Shown here piece after piece: positions 8,530 to 17,700 of a stretch of DNA of 64,000 bases. Position 1 is the stretch's first letter. Each line of letters begins with the position of its first letter. Under the pieces are notes generated by a model. It was not told where the DNA came from and made no database searches. It saw only the letters and a list, made by a program, of their open reading frames with translations. Where the stretch lies: the NCBI RefSeq assembly GCF_041333735.1, contig NZ_JBGKFB010000001.1, positions 1,047,001 through 1,111,000 of the forward strand, in the 5' to 3' direction. Position numbers and translations under genes: made by a program. Source of the DNA: Veillonella sp. GTDB lineage: Bacteria; Bacillota; Negativicutes; Veillonellales; Veillonellaceae.

Positions 8530-9060
8530 GTGAAAGATTCACTAGGGTTACTAGAAGTAGCTGGTTTACTGGGGGCTATCACCGCATCAGATGCAATGGT
8601 TAAAGCTGCAAATGTACGGTTGATAGGCATAGAAAAGGCGAGAGGCCTTGGCTGGATGACAGTAAAGGTTGCCGGTGATGTAGCAGCTGTGGAAGCGGCT
8701 ATTCAGACTGGTGTAGCTCTTACAAAAGGAATGAACCTGTATGTAGCTCATAAGGTAATTCCACGGCCTGCAGAAGGCTTAGTAGAATCCTTTAATGATG
8801 ACTTTACAGATAAGCCAGCTAAAGTATTTGATGATACACAGTTAACTAAGGCGAGTGCTAGTGTTCAAGAAACTAAAGAAATTATAGAAACTGAACCAGT
8901 CAAAGCTGAAGTTATAACTTCTAAAACAGAGAAACCCAAAATAGATGAAAAGGTTGTTGAAGTATTAGATGAAATTGTATCTACCATCATAGAACCGAAA
9001 AGTTCTAAGTCCACAGGTACAAAGAAAACAACACCAAAGAAAAACTCTAAAAAGAAATAA
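8530..9060 (+). CDS. pduK: Minor shell protein PduK with a lysine-rich tail
   Basis: BMC-domain shell protein with a C-terminal extension. Residues 1-88 are the BMC domain (LGLLEVAGLLGAITASDAMV through AHKVIPRPAEG). Residues 90-176 are a disordered-looking extension. The start is GTG 8530, preceded by GGGAGGTGG. In Salmonella PduK the extension carries cysteines thought to bind an iron-sulphur cluster. Here it has no Cys. Instead it holds an amphipathic helix (DEKVVEVLDEIVSTIIE, near residue 140) and ends in a strongly basic KKTTPKKNSKKK. The helix resembles an encapsulation peptide, and the basic tail might bind RNA, DNA or acidic cargo; both roles are inference. Confidence 0.88.
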   Translation: MKDSLGLLEVAGLLGAITASDAMVKAANVRLIGIEKARGLGWMTVKVAGDVAAVEAAIQTGVALTKGMNLYVAHKVIPRPAEGLVESFNDDFTDKPAKVFDDTQLTKASASVQETKEIIETEPVKAEVITSKTEKPKIDEKVVEVLDEIVSTIIEPKSSKSTGTKKTTPKKNSKKK

Positions 9061-9086
9061 AGTAGTAAATAATAAAGGAGATTATC

Positions 9087-9362
9087 ATGAATAACGCATT
9101 AGGCATGGTAGAAACAAAAGGTTTAGTAGGCGCAATTGAAGCAGCTGACGCAATGGTAAAAGCAGCTAACGTTACATTAGAAGGTACTGAAAAAATTGGT
9201 TCCGGTCTTGTAACTGTAATGGTTCGCGGTGATGTAGGCGCTGTAAAAGCAGCGGTTGATGCAGGCTGTGCAGCAGCACAAAAAGTAGGCGAAGTAGTAT
9301 CTACTCATGTAATTCCACGCCCTCATAGCGACGTAGAATTAATCTTACCTAAGAAAGGATAA
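9087..9362 (+). CDS. pduJ: Microcompartment hexameric shell protein, PduJ/PduA type (second copy)
   Basis: Single BMC-domain shell protein of 91 residues, nearly the same as the protein at 7066-7347 over the core (LGMVETKGLVGAIEAADAMV, VMVRGDVGAVKAAVDAG). Differences cluster at pore-lining and C-terminal positions, so the two probably form tiles with slightly different pores or edge behaviour. It has a strong AAGGAG ribosome-binding site. It directly follows pduK and precedes pduL by six bases, the order common in Gram-positive Pdu operons, which is why I call this copy pduJ. Confidence 0.95.
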   Translation: MNNALGMVETKGLVGAIEAADAMVKAANVTLEGTEKIGSGLVTVMVRGDVGAVKAAVDAGCAAAQKVGEVVSTHVIPRPHSDVELILPKKG

Positions 9363-9368
9363 TAGCTT

Positions 9369-9989
9369 ATGGATCGGGAACAGATTCGTGCTATCGTACG
9401 AGAAGTGATCGAAGCCATGTTCGAATCGTCCATTCCCGTAGGTGTGAGCAATAGACATGTCCATCTATGTCAGGCGGACTGGGATGTATTATTCCCGAAT
9501 CAGGCTATTACTAAGAAAAGTGACTTAAAACAAACTGGAGAGTTTGCTTCAGAACAAACTGTTACTTTAGTGGGGCCTAAAGGGGTCATTCAAAATGTCC
9601 GCGTACTAGGTCCTCTTAGAAAGCAGTCACAAGTGGAGGTATCGTTGACCGATGCTCGTGCATTGGGTATAAAACCTCCTATTGTGCTATCTGGTCATTT
9701 AGAATCAGCCGTAGAGATTACTCTATGTACTGAAAACGGGGAAATAACAAAACCTATTTGTATCGTTGCAAAGCGACATATTCATATGTCGCCTGATGAT
9801 GCAAAACGGCTTAATGTAAACGATGGCGATAGCGTTAATGTTGAACTTCAAACGCCAGAACGCACCACTGTATTTGGTGATGTCATCGTTCGGGCCGTGC
9901 CTGGTTTTGTCCTAGAACTCCATATTGACACAGATGAGGCAAATGCTGCCAATGTACAAGGTACAGTGATGGCGAGAATTGTACAGTAA
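9369..9989 (+). CDS. pduL: Phosphate propanoyltransferase PduL
   Basis: Converts propionyl-CoA (or 3-hydroxypropionyl-CoA) and phosphate to the acyl-phosphate and recycles CoA inside the compartment. It has 206 residues with the two zinc-binding HxH motifs of the family, SNRHVHL at about 28-33 and KRHIHM at about 135-140, plus a further His near 110. Residues 1-18 (MDREQIRAIVREVIEAMF) are a textbook amphipathic encapsulation helix. It starts six bases after pduJ. No PduW-type acetate/propionate kinase is encoded in the visible operon, so the acyl-phosphate must be used by a kinase elsewhere. Confidence 0.95.
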   Translation: MDREQIRAIVREVIEAMFESSIPVGVSNRHVHLCQADWDVLFPNQAITKKSDLKQTGEFASEQTVTLVGPKGVIQNVRVLGPLRKQSQVEVSLTDARALGIKPPIVLSGHLESAVEITLCTENGEITKPICIVAKRHIHMSPDDAKRLNVNDGDSVNVELQTPERTTVFGDVIVRAVPGFVLELHIDTDEANAANVQGTVMARIVQ

Positions 9990-10002
9990 AGTAGGTGATA
10001 TG

Positions 10003-10839
10003 ATGAAGGGTTTGAAAAAGGCAAATAATACATTGCAAGAGTTCTCTGATCTTGTAGAGTCCAAACAAGTGAGCTCTCATAATCAAAAGAATTTGCGCGT
10101 AGGTATTGACCTTGGTACATCATCTATTGTCCTATCCGTAGTTAACGACAAAGGTAAACCTATATATGGCGCTTTTGAATACAACGAATCTATTCGAGAT
10201 GGCCTTGTAGTTGACTATGTGGGAGCTGTTACGATTACGAGAGCTTTAAAGGCTAAGGCGGAAACTGCCTTAGGCACAGAGCTTGTATATGCCGCAGCAG
10301 CTGTTCCACCTGGAACGATAGGCAAGAATAAAGAGGTAGTAGGTCATGTTCTTGAAAGTGCCGGTTTTGAAGTAACCTGCATTTTAGACGAGCCTACCGC
10401 TGCTGCTAATGTGCTAGGAATCACCGATGGCGCTGTTATTGACGTCGGTGGTGGTACTACGGGCATAAGCATTTTAAAAGATGGCCAAGTTGTATATACC
10501 GTAGATGAGCCTACAGGAGGCACTCATATGAACCTCGTGATTAGCGGGGCCTATGGGATTTCCATCCCTGAAGCAGAGGCTTATAAGCGCAATGAAGCGA
10601 ATAAACGTGATGTATATGCAACCATACGGCCTGTGGTTGAAAAAATGGCAGCTATTTCTAAGCGTGCGTTACATGAGGGTGGCTATGAAAAGGGGACTCC
10701 TATTGTTGTTGTGGGCGGTGCTTCTAATTTTGAGGAGTTCACAAAGACTTTCAGTCAATATATAGGTTTACCTGTTCATAAGCCACTGTATCCAGAATTT
10801 GTAACGCCCTTAGGGATTGCCATGGGAAGTGAGCATTAA
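10003..10839 (+). CDS. eutJ: EutJ-like Hsp70/actin-fold chaperone of the Pdu operon
   Basis: ATPase of the sugar kinase/Hsp70/actin superfamily related to EutJ, which occurs in ethanolamine and some Pdu operons and is thought to help enzyme assembly. The protein has 278 residues. GIDLGTSSIVLSVV is the phosphate-1 loop, GAVIDVGGGTTGISIL the phosphate-2 loop, and VVVGGASNFEEF the adenosine motif. The start could be ATG 10000 or 10003; 10003 has better spacing from AGGTG. The N-terminal 25 residues before the fold are charged and probably helical. It starts 13 bases after pduL and abuts pduM. Confidence 0.9.
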   Translation: MKGLKKANNTLQEFSDLVESKQVSSHNQKNLRVGIDLGTSSIVLSVVNDKGKPIYGAFEYNESIRDGLVVDYVGAVTITRALKAKAETALGTELVYAAAAVPPGTIGKNKEVVGHVLESAGFEVTCILDEPTAAANVLGITDGAVIDVGGGTTGISILKDGQVVYTVDEPTGGTHMNLVISGAYGISIPEAEAYKRNEANKRDVYATIRPVVEKMAAISKRALHEGGYEKGTPIVVVGGASNFEEFTKTFSQYIGLPVHKPLYPEFVTPLGIAMGSEH

Positions 10840-10840
10840 T

Positions 10841-11332
10841 ATGGATGCATTAGTTAAACTGGTGCTAGAACGCCTAGAAAAGCGCATGACATCCACTGCT
10901 ACTTTTATGGTCACAGAGTGCAATAGCTATGATGAGCATATATTGTTGCAGAACCAACTCATTTCTTTCGCTGGTATAGATTATGGTCATATACGAGAGT
11001 TAATGCGCGATACATTGGTGCCTTGGGTTGCCTATTTACATCGTGCATTAGCGTATGACTGTGAGGTGACGATACACCTAGCAGTTCCTGTAACCTCGTT
11101 GATGAATCCATCAGTCATTCTAGATTGGCCTATCAAATTTCTAGATAAATTTGGTCGTCCTATATATGCCAGTCATCAAGCGTGGATAACGGCCTCTTTT
11201 GTTAGATCTTGTGAAAGTCAGTCTATTATCGTCATATATAGGGGACAAAGGTTCACCATGGCTGCTCGAGATGAAATCGAGCGCTTAGGTATCACAATAA
11301 TTGAAGGGAACGAGAAGTATGCAAGTCGGTAA
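10841..11332 (+). CDS. pduM: Microcompartment assembly protein PduM
   Basis: PduM is needed for proper microcompartment assembly in Salmonella, although its biochemical role is not settled. The length from ATG 10841 is 163 residues, which matches the family. The start one base after the eutJ stop is preferred over an upstream in-frame ATG at 10817 because the latter lies inside eutJ and would add unrelated residues. The N-terminal MDALVKLVLERLEKRM again looks like an encapsulation-peptide helix. The 3' end overlaps pduN by 14 bases. Identification rests on weak overall resemblance, length and operon position. Confidence 0.8.
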   Translation: MDALVKLVLERLEKRMTSTATFMVTECNSYDEHILLQNQLISFAGIDYGHIRELMRDTLVPWVAYLHRALAYDCEVTIHLAVPVTSLMNPSVILDWPIKFLDKFGRPIYASHQAWITASFVRSCESQSIIVIYRGQRFTMAARDEIERLGITIIEGNEKYASR

Positions 11333-11585
11333 AGTTGTGGGTAGTATCGTATCTACTCAAAAGCATGAATCTCTAAAGGGAATGAAACTGATGATGGTAG
11401 ATATTCTCGATGGAGAACAAGAGTTGACGGGGCGCATAGAAATCGCCGTCGATACAGTATGTGCTGGTGAAGGTGAATATGTGCTTCTAACTCGAGGCTC
11501 ATCGGCACGGCATATTTTCGAAGATGATAAAGGCACCGCAGTAGATTGTGCTATTGTGGGTATTATTGATAGTTTTGAAAAATAA
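11319..11585 (+). CDS. pduN: Microcompartment pentameric vertex protein PduN
   Basis: EutN/CcmL-type protein whose pentamers close the vertices of the shell. It has 88 residues. MQVGKVVGSIVSTQKHESLKG is the family N-terminus, followed by KLMMVD and the central GAGEGEYVL-like turn (CAGEGEYVLLTRGSSAR). ATG 11319 is preferred over an in-frame TTG at 11301 because the protein aligns from MQVGK and GAGAAG lies just upstream. The gene begins inside the end of pduM, so translation is probably coupled. A 130-base gap follows before pduP. Confidence 0.95.
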   Translation: MQVGKVVGSIVSTQKHESLKGMKLMMVDILDGEQELTGRIEIAVDTVCAGEGEYVLLTRGSSARHIFEDDKGTAVDCAIVGIIDSFEK

Positions 11586-11716
11586 TTGTATAGGAAATAG
11601 CTGGTGCCAGAGTTAAACCTAGTTATTGTGTCACATCATGAATGTATCCTTGATTGTGTACACCGTTAGTTGACATGGTCATTGCATCAGCAATGCAACC
11701 TATATGGAGGTTCATG

Positions 11717-13147
11717 ATGGAAAACAATATACAGTTGAAAGAAATGATCCGCTCCATGGTTATAGATGTATTACAGGGGCAAAAGCAAGAAATGGCCTCA
11801 TCACAACCTATTAAACAAGCGCCTAGAGGTCAAGTTGAGCCAGGTGTATTTGATACAGTTGATGAAGCAATTCAAGCTGCAAAAGCAGCACAAGCGCGCT
11901 TTGAAGATTGCACCTTAGCAACCCGTGAAAAGGTAATAGCAGACATCCGTGCTGCCATGCGTCCACGAGTACAAGAGTTGGCTCAGAAAACCGTTGAAGA
12001 AACGGGGATGGGTCGCGTTGCGGATAAAGTACTAAAATTAAATCTAACACTCGATAAAACACCGGGCGTAGAAGATCTCGTTACAGAGTGTGAAACAGGC
12101 GATAATGGTATGACATTATACGAACTGTCTGCTTATGGTGTTATTGGTGCTGTTACGCCAAGTACGAATCCAGCGGAAACATTAATATGTAATACAATAG
12201 GTATGCTAGCCGCAGGGAATGCTGTATTCTTTAGTGTTCATCCTGGTGCTAAGCATCTTAGTCGATTGCTAGTTAGTGAACTTAATCAAATCATCGCCAA
12301 ATCGATTGGTATTGAAAACCTTATTGTTACACTTCGAGAGCCATCTATTGAGTCTGCTCAAGAGATGATGCTACATCCAGATGTGAGCCTATTAGTTGTT
12401 ACTGGAGGTCCTGGCGTAGTAAAACAAGCCCTTCAAAGTGGTAAAAAGGTTATCGGTGCTGGTGCAGGTAATCCACCGGCCTTTGTAGATGAAACGGCAG
12501 ATATTAAAAAGGCCGCTCAAGATATTGTTCTTGGCGCTAGTCTAGATAATAATATTCTATGTATCGCTGAAAAGAGCGTTGTAGCCATGCGCCAAATCGA
12601 GCCACACCTAGTTCAAGAAATGGTAAAAGCAGGTTGTGTTCTCCTTGAAAATCAACAAGATATTCAACGCCTAGTCGATTTAACAGTGTTACCGAATGGG
12701 ACACCAAATAAAAAATTTGTCGGTAAAAATGCAAGCGTTATTCTTGATGCAGCACATATTCCGTACAATGGTGATCCACGGTTAATTATCATGCGGGCTC
12801 CAAAAAATCATCCCTTTGCAGTAATTGAGATGTTAATGCCTATTTTACCTGTTGTTACAGTAGATAGCTTTGACGAAGGTCTTGATGTATGCTTGATGTT
12901 AGAAGCAGGCTTACATCATACGGCCACAATGCATTCCTTGAATATGGAACGCCTCAACCGGATGGCTCGTAAAATGAAAACTTCCATTTTTGTTAAGAAT
13001 GGTCCGTCCTATGCAGGGCTTGGATTTAGCGGTGAGGGTACGACAACCTTTACAATTGCTACACCTACTGGGGAATCTACTACATCGGCTCGTTGCTTTG
13101 CGCGACGTCGTAGATGTTGCTTAACAACAGGATTTAATATTCGATAG
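11717..13147 (+). CDS. pduP: CoA-acylating propionaldehyde dehydrogenase PduP
   Basis: Oxidises propionaldehyde (or 3-hydroxypropionaldehyde) to the acyl-CoA with NAD+ inside the shell. It has 476 residues. The nucleotide-binding region ITPSTNPAETLICN-like (TPSTNPAETLI) and the active-site Cys in NNILCIAEKSVV are conserved, and the C-terminus TSARCFARRRRC is typical. Residues 1-20 (ENNIQLKEMIRSMVIDVL) are the encapsulation helix, followed by a Gln/Ser/Pro linker. The ATG at 11717 (or 11714) follows TGGAGG. An in-frame upstream ATG at 11654 would add residues not expected in the family. Confidence 0.96.
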   Translation: MENNIQLKEMIRSMVIDVLQGQKQEMASSQPIKQAPRGQVEPGVFDTVDEAIQAAKAAQARFEDCTLATREKVIADIRAAMRPRVQELAQKTVEETGMGRVADKVLKLNLTLDKTPGVEDLVTECETGDNGMTLYELSAYGVIGAVTPSTNPAETLICNTIGMLAAGNAVFFSVHPGAKHLSRLLVSELNQIIAKSIGIENLIVTLREPSIESAQEMMLHPDVSLLVVTGGPGVVKQALQSGKKVIGAGAGNPPAFVDETADIKKAAQDIVLGASLDNNILCIAEKSVVAMRQIEPHLVQEMVKAGCVLLENQQDIQRLVDLTVLPNGTPNKKFVGKNASVILDAAHIPYNGDPRLIIMRAPKNHPFAVIEMLMPILPVVTVDSFDEGLDVCLMLEAGLHHTATMHSLNMERLNRMARKMKTSIFVKNGPSYAGLGFSGEGTTTFTIATPTGESTTSARCFARRRRCCLTTGFNIR

Positions 13148-13158
13148 GTGGTGAGCAT

Positions 13159-14277
13159 ATGAATAAATGGACTTTTCCAACCCAGATTTATGCAGGGCCA
13201 GATTCGTTGAATCGTCTTACGGAGTTTTCTAATGAATCTATACTTATCATATGCGATCCATTTTTAAAAGATTCTCCAAGCCTTACATATGTGATGGGGT
13301 TAATGGACAGTAAAAATAAGGTAACCATCTATACTGATGTAGTACCTGATCCACCCATAACGCATGTAGTAAAGGGTATCGAGTTTATGGAAGGCATTAA
13401 ACCAACTGTAATCATTGCCATAGGTGGGGGCTCCTGTATCGATATGAGTAAGGGCATGGCTTACTTTGGTCGTAAGTTAAAGCATATGGATATCAAATCC
13501 TTTATTGCTGTTCCTACTACTAGTGGAACTGGATCAGAAGTGACCTCTTTTGCTGTTCTTACAGATAGTGAAACACAAATTAAATATCCTCTTGTGGATG
13601 ATGCGGTATTACCAGATGAAGCATTATTAACGCCATTATTTGTAAAAACATCTCCACCAAGTGTTACTGCATTCAGTGGTATGGATGTGCTAGTTCACGC
13701 ATTGGAAGCTTATGTAGCAACGGCTGCAAATAATTTTACTGATGCGTTGGCACAACAGGCGATTGAGCTAGTCTTTACTTACTTACCAAGATGTCATAAG
13801 CCAACAGCAACAGAGCAAGATAGAATGTCTATGCATGAGGCTTCATGTTTAGCAGGTCTATCCTTTAACAAGGCCGGATTAGGTATAGTTCATGCCATGG
13901 CTCATCAGTTGGGAGGACAATTTCATGTGCCTCATGGTCTAGCTAACAGTATGCTTTTGCTTTATGTAATTGGATTTAATTGCTCTCGTAACCAAGAGGT
14001 GGCCAAGAAATATGCCCATCTATCTGCTAAGTTGGGCTTTGCATCGCATAAAGCATCCGATGGAGATAAAATAGGTGCATTACTAGAGGCGATTATAAAA
14101 CTACAACGAACTTTAGAATGTCCAATGACACTGACTGAATTTGGTGTAGATAAGGCTACATCTGAACCAAAACTTAACCTCATGGCAGATAGAGCACTAG
14201 AGGATATGTGTTATAGATTTAATCCATACCCAGCTAACCATGATGATCTTATCGGATTATATAAAAAGGTTTTGTAA
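13159..14277 (+). CDS. pduQ: Iron-type 1-propanol dehydrogenase PduQ
   Basis: Iron-containing alcohol dehydrogenase that reduces the aldehyde to 1-propanol (or 1,3-propanediol from glycerol) and regenerates NAD+ for PduP within the compartment. It has 372 residues. GGGSCIDMSKGMAY is the dinucleotide-binding turn. Metal ligands lie in GMDVLVHALEAY (Asp/His) and in GIVHAMAHQLGGQFHVPHG (two His). The start follows GGTGG. This is the last gene of the operon; an intrinsic terminator lies 55 bases after the stop. Confidence 0.95.
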   Translation: MNKWTFPTQIYAGPDSLNRLTEFSNESILIICDPFLKDSPSLTYVMGLMDSKNKVTIYTDVVPDPPITHVVKGIEFMEGIKPTVIIAIGGGSCIDMSKGMAYFGRKLKHMDIKSFIAVPTTSGTGSEVTSFAVLTDSETQIKYPLVDDAVLPDEALLTPLFVKTSPPSVTAFSGMDVLVHALEAYVATAANNFTDALAQQAIELVFTYLPRCHKPTATEQDRMSMHEASCLAGLSFNKAGLGIVHAMAHQLGGQFHVPHGLANSMLLLYVIGFNCSRNQEVAKKYAHLSAKLGFASHKASDGDKIGALLEAIIKLQRTLECPMTLTEFGVDKATSEPKLNLMADRALEDMCYRFNPYPANHDDLIGLYKKVL

Positions 14278-14331
14278 CCTATATAGAGTGAATAATAAAA
14301 CTCAAAAGTATATAATGAACAATACAAATAC

Positions 14332-14366
14332 AAGAGGCTTCAATGATTTCATGGAAGCCTCTTTTT
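14332..14366 (+). terminator. Intrinsic terminator of the pdu operon
   Basis: A perfect 10-bp stem (AAGAGGCTTC at 14332-14341 with GAAGCCTCTT at 14354-14363) closes a 12-base loop and runs into a T tract. It lies 55 bases after pduQ and is the only strong terminator seen in 14 kb, which supports one long transcript. Confidence 0.9.
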
Positions 14367-14753
14367 GTATCCCCTTATTCTTGTTAATTGAAATAGAAAT
14401 AGAAATAATATTTACCTATTTGTTGCTTAAGTTATGTGCTGTTAGGTACACTTTTTTTCATCTTAGAATGATATAATAAATTTTACATCCTATCTCGATG
14501 TAGAGGTGTTATTCAAGTTTAGTCATATTCCATATAACTCATTGGAATATAGAAAAACATAGATTTTATCTACATTTGTTGTATAATATGTATAGGATAT
14601 TTAAAAAATTAGATGTTTTTGTGAAAGTCTATCCTTATCTAAGTTTAATTAGATGTTTGGTGCATTTTATTTTAGATTCATGCTCAATGTACTACTTTCA
14701 CAATATGAGTATGATCTTGTGTGGTCATACGTTTTTTGAAAAGAGAGGTATTT
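14367..14753 (+). promoter_or_regulatory. AT-rich leader with a possible promoter for the activase gene
   Basis: This non-coding stretch separates the pdu terminator from the next gene. TATAAT at 14582-14587 with TAGATT at 14560-14565 (16-base spacing) is a plausible but weak promoter, which would leave a leader of about 160 bases. Two overlapping open frames here are short, AT-rich and lack ribosome-binding sites, so I do not call them genes. No riboswitch was recognised. Confidence 0.4.
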
Positions 14754-17700
14754 ATGCAACACATGCTACGCATGGGTATTGACGTGGGCTCTACAACTGT
14801 TAAAGTTGTACTATTAGACGAACACGATAATTATTTGTATAAAAAGTACATACGCCATTATGCAAACATTTTGGACACCGTATATACCTTGCTCCAAGAG
14901 GCTCAAGTGGGCCATGAAAATGATCAAGTTCATGTATGTATTACAGGTTCTGGTGGTATGGCGATGGCTGAAAAGGTACGCATTCCATTCGTGCAAGAGG
15001 TTATTGCTGAAACACGTGCTGTAAAAGCGTTGTATCCAGAAACTGATGTTATTATCGAACTTGGTGGTGAAGATGCGAAGGTAACCTATTTAGGTCAAAC
15101 GGCAGAACACCGTATGAATGGTTCTTGTGCAGGTGGTACAGGTGCTTTCATCGACCAAATGGCGACTTTATTGCAAACTGATGCATCTGGTCTTAACCAA
15201 TTGGCCATGAATGCTGATACGATTTATCCAATTGCAGCACGCTGTGGCGTATTTGCTAAAACAGACGTACAAGCTTTGTTAAACCAAGGCGCATCTCATG
15301 AAAATATTGCAAAATCCGTATTCCAAGCTATTGTAAACCAAACAATTGCGGGCCTTGCATGCGGTCATAAAATCGAAGGTAATGTAGCATTCCTTGGGGG
15401 GCCGTTAACATTCTTGTCCGAACTTCGTCAATGTTTCTGCGACACCTTAGAACTAGATGAAGCGCATCGCATTATCCCTGAAAACGGTGAATTATTCATC
15501 GCCTTAGGGGCGGCTTTGATGAAAGAAGACTGTCGTGAGATTACGGTTGGTCAATTAACAAAGGAAATTGGTGCCCTCATCGGTATTCCTATGGAGGCTA
15601 CAGATCGTGTAGAACCTCTATTTAAAAATGAACAAGAATTAGAAGAATTCCGCGCTCGTCACGCTAAGGCAGTAACGCCAAAAGCGAATATTGAAGATGC
15701 GCAAGGTCCTTGTTACCTTGGTATCGATGCTGGTTCTACTACTCTTAAAGTAGTTCTCATCAACAGTAATAAGGAAATCATATTCTCTCACTATGGTCCT
15801 AACCATGGTAAACCATTAGAAAAATCTCGTGAAATGATCGAGAAGATTTATGAACTGTTACCAAAAGGCGCGTATATTGCGCATTCTGGTGTAACTGGTT
15901 ACGGCGAGGCATTTCTTAAACGCGCCCTTGGCATCGATATTGGTGAAGTAGAAACAATGGCTCACTATCGTGCAGCTCGTTACTTCTGCCCTGATGTATC
16001 CTTTATCTTGGACATCGGCGGTCAAGATATGAAATGCTGTAAGGTTCGCGATGGCTACATCGAAGATATCGTATTGAACGAAGCTTGCTCCTCTGGTTGC
16101 GGTTCCTTCATCGATACATTCGCATCCGGTCTACGCATTCCAATCGATCAATTCGCGAAGGAAGGTTTATTGGCATCCCTGCCAATCGATTTGGGTTCTC
16201 GTTGTACTGTATTTATGAACTCTAAGGTTAAGCAGGCTCAAAAAGAAGGTGCTACGGTACAAGATATCGCAGCAGGCCTTGCTTATTCTGTAATTAAAAA
16301 TGCCCTTTACAAGGTTCTTAAGGTAAAAGACCCTAAAGAATTGGGCGATCATATCGTTGTACAAGGCGGTACATTCTATAATGAATCCGTATTGCGTGCC
16401 TTCGAGAAATTGATGGGCGTAGAAGTAATTCGACCTGACGTATCCGGCTTGATGGGCGCATACGGTATGGCTCTTCTTGCTGCTGAAACGGCAGAAGAGT
16501 TACAAAAGGAAAAAAGCACTTTGCTCGATAGTGATGGTCTTAACTCCTTACAAGTATCTACGACAATGCGTAATTGCGGACTTTGCTCCAATAACTGTAT
16601 GCTTACCATCAATGCTTTCTCTGATGGTCGTACTTACGTAACGGGTAACCGTTGCGACCGCGGTGCGGGCGGTATGATTCAAGAGGAACGCAAAGCAGTT
16701 CCTAACTTAGTAGACGTTAAATTGCGTCGTTACTTCGACTATTATTTGAAGAAAAATATTCCAGAGTTCGAAGGTAAAATGCGCGTAGGTATTCCTCGCG
16801 TCCTCAACATGTATGAGGATTTCCCATTCTGGTTTACATTCTTTAATACACTTGGCTATGAAGTAATTCTTTCCGATTACACTACAAAGGAACAATACAA
16901 CAAGGCTATTGATACGATTCCATCTGATACAGCTTGCTACCCAGCAAAAGCGGTACATGGTCATATTCGTGACCTTGCAAATGCACAAGTAGACTTTGTT
17001 TGGTACCCTTGTATTCAACATGGCCCTAAGGAATTTAGCCGCGACAATAATTATCATTGTCCAATGGTTATCTCCTATCCAGAACTTATCAAAAACAACA
17101 TGCAGGAGGTTTTGGGGGATACTCCATTCCACGCACCATTCTTGCCATTAGCTGATAAGAAATCTCTTGTTCCTGCTCTTGTGAAAGCATTGGACTTCTT
17201 GAATCTCAAAAAGAAAGATATTGCTAACGCTGTTGAAAAAGCGTGGGAAGAACAAGAAAATTGTAAGGCTTCTTACCGTGAAACGACAAAGAAAACAGTA
17301 TCTCGCCTCGTAGCAGAACAAATTCCTACTATCGTATTGGCTGGCCGTCCATACCATTTGGACTCTGGTATTAATCACGGTATCCCAGAGCTTATTACAT
17401 CCCTTGGCATGGCTGTTCTTACGGAAGATGGCGTTGCACCACTTGGTAATGAAATTAAGCATCTACGTGTTGTAGACCAATGGTCTTACCATAGCCGTCT
17501 ATACCGCGCTGCTGAATTCGTAAGTAGAACAGAAGGCTTCCAAATCGTTGAACTCAACTCCTTCGGTTGTGGCCTTGACTCTATCGTAGCGGATCAAGTA
17601 AAAGATATACTTTCAGCAAACCATAAGATTCATACCTTACTCAAAATTGACGAAGGTACAAACCTTGGGGCTGTAACGATTCGTTTGCGTTCCTTGCAAT

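Noticed and set aside
11586..11716. Gap before pduP as a riboswitch or internal promoter
   Set aside because: No known cobalamin or other riboswitch elements and no convincing -35/-10 pair were seen.
14300..14782. Two short + strand frames between pduQ and the activase gene
   Set aside because: One contains the pdu terminator and the other lies in an AT-rich leader; neither has a ribosome-binding site or protein-like composition.
16707..17132. - strand open frame inside the giant activase gene
   Set aside because: It overlaps strongly conserved coding sequence on the other strand and has no ribosome-binding site or recognisable product.
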